Below are positions 10,099 to 17,593 of a stretch of DNA of 64,000 nt, piece by piece. Under the pieces are notes generated by a model that did not search any database, was not told the DNA's origin, and was given only the letters and a program-made list of their open reading frames with translations. The position numbers were made by a program, and so were the translations under genes. The stretch spans positions 37,278-101,277 of the forward strand of contig JAABQK010000009.1 in assembly GCA_011391495.1 (NCBI GenBank). Reading direction: 5' to 3'. The DNA comes from Hydrogenophaga sp. GTDB taxonomy: Bacteria; Pseudomonadota; Gammaproteobacteria; Burkholderiales; Burkholderiaceae_C. Numbering within the stretch: position 1 is the stretch's first letter; each line of letters starts with the position of its first letter.

Positions 10099-11154
10099 AT
10101 GACCCCACCCGACAACCGCGCCGGCGAACCGACCACGCACCCTTACACCGCCCTCACACCCGACGTGGTGCAGGACGCCCTGGCCAGCATCGGCATCTGG
10201 GGCGACGGGCGCATGGCCGCGCTCAACAGCTTCGAGAACCGGGTCTACCAGATCCACCTGGAAGCGCCTTATGACGGCTGTGAACAGGTGGTGGCCAAGT
10301 TCTACCGCCCCGATCGCTGGAGCGACGCGCAGATCCAGGAGGAGCACGACTTTGCGGCCGAACTGGTGGCGGCCGAGATTCCTGCCGTGCCACCGCTGGC
10401 GGTGAACGGCCGCACCCTGCACCACTTCGGCGGCTTTGCCTTCGCGCTGAGTCCGCGGCGCGGTGGCCGGAGGCCCGAGCTGGACGACTTCGAGGTGCTG
10501 GAGTGGATCGGCCGTTTCCTGGCGCGCATCCACAGCGTCGGCGCAGTCCGGCCCTTCCTCACCCGACCGGCGCTGGACGTGGCGAGCTTCGGCCACGAGC
10601 CGCGCGACTGGTTGCTGCAGCACCGCATGGTCGCGCCCGAGGTGCAGACCGCGTGGGAACGGGCGCTGGCCGAAGCGCTGGCGCTGATCGAAGCCCACCC
10701 GGTGCTGCGGGCGAATGCGCTGGACGATGAAGACGGCATCGCCCGTATCCGCCTGCACGGCGACTGCCACCCCGGCAACATCCTCTGGACCCCGGCCGAC
10801 CTGCCGGGCGCAGGGCCGCACTTCGTGGACCTGGATGACGCGCGCACCGGTCCCGCGGTGCAGGACCTCTGGATGCTCTTGAGCGGTGACCGGCGGCAGC
10901 AAAACCAGCAACTCGGTGCGCTTATCGATGGCTACGAACAGTTCCGCCCGTTCGACCGGCGCGAGCTCGCGCTCATCGAACCGCTGCGCACCTTGCGCCT
11001 GATCCACTACAGCGCCTGGCTGGCGCGCCGCTGGGACGACCCGGCCTTCCCGATCAACTTCCCCTGGTTCGGCAGCCGCGACTACTGGCAGGGCCAGGTG
11101 GACATGCTGATCGAGCAGATCGAAGAGATGCAACAGGCGCCGCTGGTCGCCTGA
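10099..11154 (+). CDS. srkA: Stress response Ser/Thr protein kinase SrkA (YihE/RdoA)
   Basis: A 351-residue protein with the aminoglycoside-phosphotransferase-like kinase fold of SrkA, which protects E. coli against stress-induced death and acts in the Cpx response. Lys67 (VVAKFYRP) is the likely ATP-binding lysine. The catalytic loop HGDCHPGN lies at 220-227 (Asp222), and the metal-binding FVDLDDA at 242-248. The N-terminal SFENRVYQI segment is also typical. The start at 10099 gives a short extension before the conserved TALTPDVV region. No dsbA gene follows, unlike in E. coli. Confidence 0.93.
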   Translation: MTPPDNRAGEPTTHPYTALTPDVVQDALASIGIWGDGRMAALNSFENRVYQIHLEAPYDGCEQVVAKFYRPDRWSDAQIQEEHDFAAELVAAEIPAVPPLAVNGRTLHHFGGFAFALSPRRGGRRPELDDFEVLEWIGRFLARIHSVGAVRPFLTRPALDVASFGHEPRDWLLQHRMVAPEVQTAWERALAEALALIEAHPVLRANALDDEDGIARIRLHGDCHPGNILWTPADLPGAGPHFVDLDDARTGPAVQDLWMLLSGDRRQQNQQLGALIDGYEQFRPFDRRELALIEPLRTLRLIHYSAWLARRWDDPAFPINFPWFGSRDYWQGQVDMLIEQIEEMQQAPLVA

Positions 11155-11160
11155 ACAAGC

Positions 11161-11242
11161 CCACCCCCGCGCCCGGCTGCGCCGGTCACCTCCTCAAGGG
11201 GGCGCCAGCAGCGGCCCGGCAAAACCGGTTCCGTGCTGGCCC
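11161..11242 (+). repeat. Interspersed intergenic repeat copy (CCCGGCAAARCCGGTT family)
   Basis: Contains CACCCCCGCGCC, a CCTCAAGGGGGCG hairpin and GCCCGGCAAAACCGGTTCCG. The same three blocks recur at 27431, 30145, 31144 and 63794, and inverted at 12400 and 63941. It lies in the spacer between srkA and ohrR and could fold into hairpins that end srkA transcription. Confidence 0.75.
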
Positions 11243-11312
11243 CGCCTGGACCACTTCGTGCGTCGCGCATCGCGCTCCGTGTTGACCATTTCCTCAACAA
11301 GGTTTTCCGCAT

Positions 11313-11332
11313 TTAAATTGCACGCAATTTAA
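11313..11332. promoter_or_regulatory. OhrR operator (perfect inverted repeat)
   Basis: TTAAATTG-CACG-CAATTTAA is a perfect 8-bp inverted repeat with a 4-base spacer, 22 bases before the ohrR start. It closely resembles AT-rich OhrR boxes of other proteobacteria, so autoregulation of ohrR and control of the downstream ohr is the expected use. It stands out in a GC-rich surround. Confidence 0.82.
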
Positions 11333-11353
11333 TTGACAGCTACATTTCATTCC

Positions 11354-11815
11354 ATGGTCACACGCAACACCCCCCGGAACGCCCTGTCTGAACAGGCCCT
11401 GCTGCTGGACAACCAGCTCTGCTTTGCGCTGTATTCGGCCTCGCTGGCCATGACCAAGCTGTACAAGCCGCTGCTTGACGAGCTGGGCCTGACCTACCCG
11501 CAGTACCTCGCCCTGCTGGTGCTGTGGGAGCAGGACGGCCTGACCGTGTCCGAGCTCGGCGAACGGCTCTACCTCGACTCCGGCACGCTCACCCCGCTGC
11601 TCAAGCGGCTGGAAGCGGCGGGTCTCGTGTCGCGTCTGCGCGATGCCGCGGACGAGCGCCGGGTGCTGATCCGCCTGACCGCCGACGGCCGCCAGCTCAA
11701 GGTCCGAGCCCGGCGCGTCCCCGGCTGCGTGCTGCAGGCCTCGCAGTGCGACGTGGGCGAGGCCATGGCGCTCACCCGTCAGGTCCAGGCCTTGCGCAAC
11801 CGCCTCACCGCCTGA
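11354..11815 (+). CDS. ohrR: Organic hydroperoxide-sensing repressor OhrR (MarR family)
   Basis: A 153-residue MarR-type winged-helix regulator. The reactive Cys23 lies in the conserved [15 protein letters not shown] segment. Cys125 (VPGC) is the likely partner that forms the intersubunit disulfide in 2-Cys OhrR proteins; Cys132 is also present. The recognition helix region [16 protein letters not shown] and the wing [10 protein letters not shown] are visible. Start ATG 11354 is preferred over the in-frame TTG at 11333, which overlaps the end of the operator. It should repress itself and ohr until oxidised by organic peroxides. Confidence 0.94.
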   Translation: MVTRNTPRNALSEQALLLDNQLCFALYSASLAMTKLYKPLLDELGLTYPQYLALLVLWEQDGLTVSELGERLYLDSGTLTPLLKRLEAAGLVSRLRDAADERRVLIRLTADGRQLKVRARRVPGCVLQASQCDVGEAMALTRQVQALRNRLTA

Positions 11816-11868
11816 TCCCCTTTTTTTCACCCCGCTTCGCTGAAGCCACCACCCTCCAAGGAACCCCC

Positions 11869-12285
11869 ATGGCCTCCCTCGACAAAGTCCTCTACACCGC
11901 CCGCACCCACACCACCGGGGGCCGCGACGGCGCCTCCAGGTCCGACGACGGCCGCCTGGTCGTGACGCACACGCCGCCCGGCGCGCCCGGCAACGGCACC
12001 AACCCCGAACAACTGCTCGCCGCAGGGTATTCGGCCTGCTTCATCGGCGCCATTAAGGCCGTGGCCGGCAAGATGAAGCTGGCCGTGCCGGCTGACGTGG
12101 CGGTGGACGCCGAGGTGGACCTCGGCCCCGTGGGCCAGGCCTATGGCATCGCCGCCCGCCTGACGGTTCACCTGCCCGGCATGGACCGCGCACAGGCCCA
12201 GGCGCTGGTGGACACCGCGCACCTGGTGTGCCCCTACTCCAACGCCACACGCGGCAACATCGACGTCACCCTCACGCTGGCCTGA
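11869..12285 (+). CDS. ohr: Organic hydroperoxide resistance protein Ohr
   Basis: Thiol peroxidase of the Ohr/OsmC family, 138 residues, reducing organic and fatty-acid hydroperoxides to alcohols with lipoyl-type reductants. Catalytic Cys57 lies in GYSACFIGA and resolving Cys121 in LVCPYSNAT. Arg19 (GGRDG) and Glu48 (NPEQLLAAGY) complete the usual active site. An AAGGAA site precedes the ATG. It lies 53 bases after ohrR, likely in the same transcript, and a strong terminator follows at 12305. Confidence 0.97.
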   Translation: MASLDKVLYTARTHTTGGRDGASRSDDGRLVVTHTPPGAPGNGTNPEQLLAAGYSACFIGAIKAVAGKMKLAVPADVAVDAEVDLGPVGQAYGIAARLTVHLPGMDRAQAQALVDTAHLVCPYSNATRGNIDVTLTLA

Positions 12286-12304
12286 TCGCCCGCGCCCATG
12301 AAAA

Positions 12305-12336
12305 AGCCCCGCCGGCGTGCAGCCGGCGGGGCTTTG
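12305..12336 (+). terminator. Intrinsic terminator after ohrR-ohr
   Basis: AGCCCCGCCGGC / GCCGGCGGGGCT forms a perfect 12-bp stem with a GTGCA loop, followed by TTTG and preceded by an A run. It lies 19 bases after the ohr stop. Confidence 0.88.
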
Positions 12337-12399
12337 TATTGGCCTGCGGTATCGGTCTTCTACGGCGCCGGAGCACGCCCCCCTTCACGTGAAACGGTG

Positions 12400-12484
12400 C
12401 CACCAAGGGCACCGCCGGGCCGGCTCTGCCGGACGGCCAGTGCCGCCCCGTGCAGGGGGTCGCGCGAAGCGCGGCGGGGGTGTT
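12400..12484 (-). repeat. Interspersed intergenic repeat copy, inverted orientation
   Basis: Read on the minus strand it carries CACCCCCGCCGCGCTTCGCGCG, a CCCCCTGCACGGGG hairpin and a diverged CCGGCAGAGCCGGCCCG block, in the same order as the plus-strand copies. It directly follows the phcQ stop, so it may form the 3' end of the phc transcript. Confidence 0.65.
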
Positions 12485-13441
12485 TCACTGGCGCCCCAGG
12501 CGCTCCATCGCGTCGGCCAGCCAGTCCCCGCGCAGCATGACGGCGCTCGCCAGCTTCACGCGCCAGCCGTCCTCGGCCAACTCCAGCTGGGCGTGCCCGC
12601 CCTGCCAGAGCAGCCAGGCCAGCCAGGCGCACTGGGCGGCCGTGACAGCGCCCCCGGCGGGTGCCGTCAGCAGCGCGGTGAAGGGCGCCGCATCACGCAC
12701 CCGCACCGATTCGCCCTGCAGCTCGCCGCCCACCGGCTGTGCCAGCACCGAGAGGGCCAGCAGGCCCTCCACCGGGGGGCCAAAGCTCTGCAGCCAATGC
12801 CGCAGGTGGGCCGCAATCGCCGCGCCCCGCTGCGCCTCGGCCTGCAGCAGGTCGGCATGCTCCCAGCGGTGCCAGTCCACCTCGGGCTCGGCAGGACGGC
12901 ACAGCAGGGCGGCCTGGGCAAACTGGTAGAGCGCCGGCTCATGGGTCTGCCCATCGGTCCGCACCGCGGCGCCCAGCATCAGCAGCGCACCCAGGCGGTT
13001 GGCCAGCAGCTGGCTTTGCTGCGCGAGCAGCTTGTCGCGCACCAGCTCGTCGCGCTCGTTGCGCAGCTCGGCCAGTTCCAGCGCGTGCTTCAGGTCGGCG
13101 CGCAGGCTCTCCAGGTCCCAGGGTTTGTTGATGTAGCGGTAGATCTCGCCGCTGTTGATGGCCTCGATGGCCTCACCCAGCTCCGAGTAGGCTGTGGTCA
13201 GCATGCGCACGATGTGCGGGTGGTGCTCGCGCGCATGGCGCAGCAGCTCGTTGCCGCGCTCGCCGGGCATGCGCTGGTCGCTCACCAGCACCGCGATCTC
13301 GGCCCCGCGCTCGCGCAGCACCGCCTTGCCCTCTTCCACCGAGCCGGCCGTGATCACCGGCGCCAGCGGGCTGACCAGACGCTCGAAGTACTTCAGCGCC
13401 ATGGCCTCGTCGTCCACGAAAAGTATCTTGTCGGGTTTCAT
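12485..13441 (-). CDS. phcQ: Response regulator, PhcQ-like, with uncharacterised C-terminal region
   Basis: A 318-residue protein with an N-terminal receiver domain (residues 3-122). The acidic pocket is Asp10/Asp11, the phospho-acceptor Asp55 (VLVSDQRMPG) and the conserved Lys106 (YRYINKPWD). From about 123 there is a charged helix, then a roughly 190-residue C-terminal region that I cannot assign to any output domain; no DNA-binding, GGDEF, EAL or HD-GYP motif is seen. It is last in the operon, 16 bases after phcR. In Ralstonia, PhcQ is the response regulator encoded last in phcBSRQ and affects quorum-sensing-dependent genes. Identity rests on order plus architecture. Confidence 0.75.
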   Translation of the reverse strand: MKPDKILFVDDEAMALKYFERLVSPLAPVITAGSVEEGKAVLRERGAEIAVLVSDQRMPGERGNELLRHAREHHPHIVRMLTTAYSELGEAIEAINSGEIYRYINKPWDLESLRADLKHALELAELRNERDELVRDKLLAQQSQLLANRLGALLMLGAAVRTDGQTHEPALYQFAQAALLCRPAEPEVDWHRWEHADLLQAEAQRGAAIAAHLRHWLQSFGPPVEGLLALSVLAQPVGGELQGESVRVRDAAPFTALLTAPAGGAVTAAQCAWLAWLLWQGGHAQLELAEDGWRVKLASAVMLRGDWLADAMERLGRQ

Positions 13442-13457
13442 GGTCGTTCCTTGTCGG

Positions 13458-14642
13458 TTACTGGACTTCCAGTGGGAAAAACAGGCGCACGGTGACACCC
13501 TGCCCAGGGGTGGAGCGCAGCTCGACCGATCCGCCGAGCGAGCGCATCACCCGCTGGCAGAACAGCAGGCCCATGCCGCTGCCGCCCGATTCGGCGCGCG
13601 TGGTGAGCGGCTCGCGCGTCAGGCGCGGCAGCAGATCGGGCGGTATGCCCGGGCCGTTGTCGCTCACCTCCATGGCGGGTTGCGCGGGCAGGCCCGGCGC
13701 CGGCACCGCCCGGGTAAGGGCAATGCCCAGAACCGGTGGGTCCGGCAGGCTGGACCGCAGCGCCAGCAGCGCGTTCTTGACCAGGGTACACAACACCAGG
13801 TAGAGCAGGTCGCGACGGCCCGGCAGGCTGAAATCGGCCGCCATGTCGCACACCAGCCACCGCGCCTCGTCACCGTCAAACGGGTATTCGTCGCGAACCG
13901 CGCGCACCAGATCGCTGGCGCGCAGGCTGACCACCACGTCGGCGCGGTAGGCGTCGCGCGCGGTCTGCACGAAGGTCGCCACGAGCGACTGCGCGTAATC
14001 GGCCCGGCGCTGGGCCGCATCGATCATGTGCAGCACCTCGCCGGGACGGCGCTGGACCAGGTGGGCCATGCCGTCGTCGTCGGACGGCGCGGCCTGGTGG
14101 CGGTCACGCATGGCCGTGAGGTAGCCGCGCACCGTGGCCAGCGGCGTGGAGACTTCATGGGCCAGGAAGCCGAGGGTCTCGCGCAGGGCGGTGGCGCGGC
14201 GTTCGACCAGTTCCCGCTCGCACGCCGCGCGCACGCTGCCCGCCAGCGCTTCGCGCAACGCCCGGCGGGTGAGCGCCTGGTCCAGCGGCTTCTCCAGAAT
14301 CTGCTGCACATGGCCCTGGTTGACCGCGGCCATCGCCACGTCCTTGTCGGCATAGGCCGAGACCAGCAACCGGGCCACATGGCCATACCGGTGCCGCACC
14401 TCCGAGAGCAGCGCCACGCCATCGCGCCCGGGCATGCGGTAGTCGGTGACCAGAACGGCCACCTCGTGCCCGCGCGCCGCCAGCAGCGCCAGCGCGTCGT
14501 CCACACCGCCGGCGGTGAACACGACGAACTCGTCGCCGTAGAGTCGCGCGAACCACTTGCAGGCCTGCGGCTCGTCGTCCACCAGCAGCACCGCGTGGGC
14601 GACACGGGTATCAGGCACCGGGCCCGGCTCTTGGGGTGTCAT
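13458..14642 (-). CDS. phcR: Receiver-histidine kinase hybrid, PhcR-like
   Basis: A 394-residue protein with a receiver domain first and a kinase domain second, the reverse of a classical hybrid. The receiver has Asp22/Asp23, phospho-acceptor Asp67 (VLVTDYRMPG) and Lys117 (ILEKPLD). The kinase part has an H-box His161 (FLAHEVSTPLATVRGYL), an N-box-like VKNALLAL, a DNGPGIPP G1 box and a GGSGMGLLFCQRV G2 box, so it may be an active kinase. There is no DNA-binding domain. The ATG overlaps the phcS stop by four bases (ATGA). This unusual REC-kinase architecture is that of PhcR, which receives phosphate from PhcS. Confidence 0.8.
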   Translation of the reverse strand: MTPQEPGPVPDTRVAHAVLLVDDEPQACKWFARLYGDEFVVFTAGGVDDALALLAARGHEVAVLVTDYRMPGRDGVALLSEVRHRYGHVARLLVSAYADKDVAMAAVNQGHVQQILEKPLDQALTRRALREALAGSVRAACERELVERRATALRETLGFLAHEVSTPLATVRGYLTAMRDRHQAAPSDDDGMAHLVQRRPGEVLHMIDAAQRRADYAQSLVATFVQTARDAYRADVVVSLRASDLVRAVRDEYPFDGDEARWLVCDMAADFSLPGRRDLLYLVLCTLVKNALLALRSSLPDPPVLGIALTRAVPAPGLPAQPAMEVSDNGPGIPPDLLPRLTREPLTTRAESGGSGMGLLFCQRVMRSLGGSVELRSTPGQGVTVRLFFPLEVQ

Positions 14643-15979
14643 GCGGGCCTCGGCAGGTCGAAGGTGAATTCGGTCCAGGCGCCGGGCTCGCTCTCCACCG
14701 CGAGCAGGCCGCCGTGGCGTTGCACGATGCCGTAGCTCACGCTCAGGCCAAGCCCCAGTCCGGCCCCCACGTCGCGCGTGGTGAAGAAGGGTTCGAACAC
14801 GCGACCGATGTTCTCGGGCTGGATGCCCTGCCCGTTGTCGCGCACCGTCACGCACAGGCGCTGCGCCACGGTCTCCACCTTCACGTCGATGCGCGGCGCT
14901 TCGCGTTTCGCTTTTTGCAGCGCGTGGGCCGCGTTGCTGAAGAGGTTGATCAGCACGCCGATGATGGCCGGCTCGTCGCCCAGCACATGGGTGTCCTGCG
15001 GCACCTCCACCGTGACCGCCACACCCTTGAGTTCGTGGCCGGCCAGGCGCAGCGCCGAGCGGATCGCCTGCTCCAGCAGAAAAGGTCGCTGGCTGTTGTC
15101 GCCGGGCTTCTGGTAGGCAAAGGTCTTGAGGTCGGTGACGATGTTCTGGATGCGCTCCATGCCCTCCTTGGCGTCCGTCAGGCTTTCCTTGAGCATCTCG
15201 TCGGACCGGGCGGCTGGCAGCGTCTGCGCCATGTTGATGGCCATCAGGCTGTAGTTCACCGGGTTGTTCAACTCGTGCAGCAGGCCGGCGGAGAGCGTGC
15301 CGATCGCGGCCATTTTTTCGCGCTGCAGCAGCTGGCCCTTGATCTCGGCCAGCGCCCGGTTCTGCTCCAGCAGCTCGTCCTTTTGCGCCTGCACTTCCGT
15401 CTGCAGGGCGTAGGTCTGTCGCCGCAGACGGTCGCCGTAAACCGAAACCGTCACCGCGATCAGGGAGTAAAACACGATGAAGATCAGCTGACCAGCCAGG
15501 GTCGGCCAGTGCTGCACACCGCCAGCGCGCAGCACGCAGGCCAGCACGTACACCAGCATGGTGAAGGCACTGAAGCCCAACGCCTCGCGCACCGTCAGCG
15601 GCAGAAAAATGCTGATGCCCGACACGGCCAGGGTCAAGCCCACGAAGTAGATCGAGGCCTCGCCATCGGTGGAATAAATCATCCAGGCGATCATCAGCTG
15701 CGGCAGCGCGATCCAGAAATAGGTGAGCGCTCGCACGTGGCCAAGCCCCCAGGCCCTGCTGTAGCTCCAGAGCGCAGCACCGATCAGTGCGACCACCAGC
15801 AGGCGCACCAAGCCAAACTGCAACAAGTTCTCGGGGTAAAAAGCCGCATCCAGGCCCACGCCGCTCACGATGAGGATCATTGCCAGCACGCAGGTGACCT
15901 TGCTGTAGAAAACCAGGTGCTGGTGCAGCGCCTCCTCGTAGGAAGCCGGCAGTTGGTTGGTGCTCAATCCGGGCGACAC
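14639..15979 (-). CDS. phcS: Membrane sensor histidine kinase, PhcS-like
   Basis: A 446-residue protein with five or six membrane segments between residues 27 and 182 and almost no periplasmic loops, which suits a lipophilic ligand. A coiled region (185-220) leads to the H-box with His235 (GLLHELNNPVNYSL). The N-box (LINLFSNAAHAL), G1 (DNGQGI), F (FEPFFTT) and G2 (GLGLGLSVSYGIV) boxes all follow. The start is taken as GTG 15979, which has a GAAGGG site in register; a TTG at 16015 would overlap phcB. In Ralstonia, PhcS senses 3-hydroxy fatty-acid methyl ester and phosphorylates PhcR. The ligand here is inferred from context. Confidence 0.82.
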   Translation of the reverse strand: MSPGLSTNQLPASYEEALHQHLVFYSKVTCVLAMILIVSGVGLDAAFYPENLLQFGLVRLLVVALIGAALWSYSRAWGLGHVRALTYFWIALPQLMIAWMIYSTDGEASIYFVGLTLAVSGISIFLPLTVREALGFSAFTMLVYVLACVLRAGGVQHWPTLAGQLIFIVFYSLIAVTVSVYGDRLRRQTYALQTEVQAQKDELLEQNRALAEIKGQLLQREKMAAIGTLSAGLLHELNNPVNYSLMAINMAQTLPAARSDEMLKESLTDAKEGMERIQNIVTDLKTFAYQKPGDNSQRPFLLEQAIRSALRLAGHELKGVAVTVEVPQDTHVLGDEPAIIGVLINLFSNAAHALQKAKREAPRIDVKVETVAQRLCVTVRDNGQGIQPENIGRVFEPFFTTRDVGAGLGLGLSVSYGIVQRHGGLLAVESEPGAWTEFTFDLPRPA

Positions 15980-15989
15980 GCTGTGCCCT

Positions 15990-17471
15990 TCACAGCGGTT
16001 TGACCGCTTCGGCAAACAGGTTCACACCGGTTGCGTCGGTATAGGTCTTGACCTGGGGCAGCGTGGACGGGAACAGGCGCACGAGGCCCGCCTCGTCGCG
16101 GTAGATCAGGTACCACTCCATGAAGTGCTCCATCCAGAAGCGCTCGGGATTGTTCGTGTGCACGTTGGTCACCAGCAGCGTGCCGCCGGGCCGCAGGTGC
16201 CTGTCGAAGTAGGCGATCAGGCGGGCGCAGGCCTTGTCGGCCAGGTAGTCGAACAGGCCGGCGCAGTAGATGTAGTCGTACTGCTCGTCCAGCGCGATGC
16301 CCTGGTCGCGCGACGAGCGCTTGAGCAGCTGGTGCACCGACTCGTGGCGCAGCGTCACCTGCAGCGGCTCGCGCCCGGCGGCCTGTGCCGTCTCGATCAG
16401 CCGCTGGCTGGTGTAGAGCAGGGTTTCGTCGCTGAAGTCCATCAGCGTCACATCCAGGTGGTCCAGCGGCTGGTCGGTGGCGACGAGGCGCTGCAGTTCG
16501 CCCGCCGGCCCGCAGCCCACGTTCAGGATGCGCAGCGGCCGGCCCTGCTCGCGCGCCTGGGCCGCCAGCGTCTGCAGCCGCTCCAGCAGGATGTCCACCC
16601 GGTTGCGGTGCGCCTGCGCCACGCTCGACTGCAGGAAGATGAAATTCACCAGCTCGAAATAGGTGCTCGGCCCTTCGCGCGGGTCGCCCAGGATCTGGTT
16701 GACCATCTGGTAGTCGCCCGCGTAACCCAGGGGCTTGGCAAAGGTGCGGTAGACAAAGGGCGCGCGCAGCACGAGCGGGTGGATGGCCGCCTGAGCAAAG
16801 GCACGGTGGGCCGGCTCCAGCTCGGGAGGCACCTTGGCGGCCTCGGTTTCGAAACGCACCAGGTATTCATGGACTGTGGCCATGAGGGGGCGTGCAATCT
16901 CGAAGAACACGTCGTCCCGCACCCGGCCATGCACGTCGCGCGGCAGACCGGCGGTGATGTCGGCCTGGTCCAGCCAGCGCGTCACCTCGGAAAAATAGGC
17001 GCGCAGATCGTTCACCACCACCTGGTAGTTCTGACCCACGCGCGAGCGCGACTCCCACTCCTCCACGAAACGACTCACCGCATCGGACACGCTGCGCGCG
17101 CTGTGGTCGATGCCACCGAGGTCGTTCCACTCGTCGATCAGGGTGAGCGACACCACCGCCATCAGCCCGGTGTTCAACAGGCTGACCACCACCGCCTTGC
17201 CCTTGTAGATGCTCCGGTCGCCGGAGCGGATGTTCAGGTCGTTGAGCACCTCGCTGACCTGCACGATGGAATACGGGTTGTAGACCTCCATCACGAGGGA
17301 GCGGCGCTGCAGGCTGGTGATGGTTCCGCGCGCGGCTTCACCCTGGCTGTTGCGGAAGGTGACGACGGGATCGAATGGACGCTGTAAATGCACGGTATGG
17401 CCGTTATCAACAATGGGGGGCCCACCGATGCGCAGCCCCGAATAAAAGTCCCTGCCTGCGAGTGTAGTCAT
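15990..17471 (-). CDS. phcB: SAM-dependent methyltransferase, PhcB-like quorum-sensing signal synthase
   Basis: A 493-residue protein. Residues 1-120 form a beta-rich domain of unassigned type with some PilZ-like character (ITSLQRRSLVMEVYNP) but without a clear cyclic-di-GMP motif. A helical middle region (125-300) follows. The C-terminal methyltransferase has motif I ILNVGCGPAGEL at 315-326, an acidic LMDFSDET strand end (343-350), IYCAGLFDYL (401-410) and LRPGGTLLVTN. In Ralstonia, PhcB makes 3-hydroxy-palmitate or -myristate methyl ester. The kinase gene that would sense the product starts 10 bases downstream. ATG 17471 is chosen because an upstream GTG lies inside the preceding terminator; no strong ribosome-binding site is visible. 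Confidence 0.78.
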   Translation of the reverse strand: MTTLAGRDFYSGLRIGGPPIVDNGHTVHLQRPFDPVVTFRNSQGEAARGTITSLQRRSLVMEVYNPYSIVQVSEVLNDLNIRSGDRSIYKGKAVVVSLLNTGLMAVVSLTLIDEWNDLGGIDHSARSVSDAVSRFVEEWESRSRVGQNYQVVVNDLRAYFSEVTRWLDQADITAGLPRDVHGRVRDDVFFEIARPLMATVHEYLVRFETEAAKVPPELEPAHRAFAQAAIHPLVLRAPFVYRTFAKPLGYAGDYQMVNQILGDPREGPSTYFELVNFIFLQSSVAQAHRNRVDILLERLQTLAAQAREQGRPLRILNVGCGPAGELQRLVATDQPLDHLDVTLMDFSDETLLYTSQRLIETAQAAGREPLQVTLRHESVHQLLKRSSRDQGIALDEQYDYIYCAGLFDYLADKACARLIAYFDRHLRPGGTLLVTNVHTNNPERFWMEHFMEWYLIYRDEAGLVRLFPSTLPQVKTYTDATGVNLFAEAVKPL

Positions 17472-17476
17472 CTGGC

Positions 17477-17499
17477 CATGCCAGGCATGTGACCGGTCA
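17477..17499. promoter_or_regulatory. Adjacent palindromes just upstream of phcB
   Basis: CATGCC-A-GGCATG (17477-17489) is directly followed by the perfect 10-bp palindrome TGACCGGTCA (17490-17499). Both lie within 30 bases of the phcB start, between it and the terminator at 17531. They are candidate operator sites for control of the phc operon. Confidence 0.45.
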
Positions 17500-17530
17500 T
17501 GCAACCGTTGCCGCAGGTCCGGCCAGGCAG

Positions 17531-17564
17531 CAGAAAGGCCCACCCGGATCGCCCCGGGTGGGCC
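17531..17564 (-). terminator. Intrinsic terminator of the Gly/Val-rich lipoprotein gene
   Basis: GGCCCACCCGG / CCGGGTGGGCC makes a perfect 11-bp stem with a 6-base loop. On the minus strand it is followed by TTTCTG. It lies 30 bases after the lipoprotein stop and insulates phcB from that gene. Confidence 0.75.
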
Positions 17565-17593
17565 CTGTACGTCTCGGCAAACCGTGAACCGGC

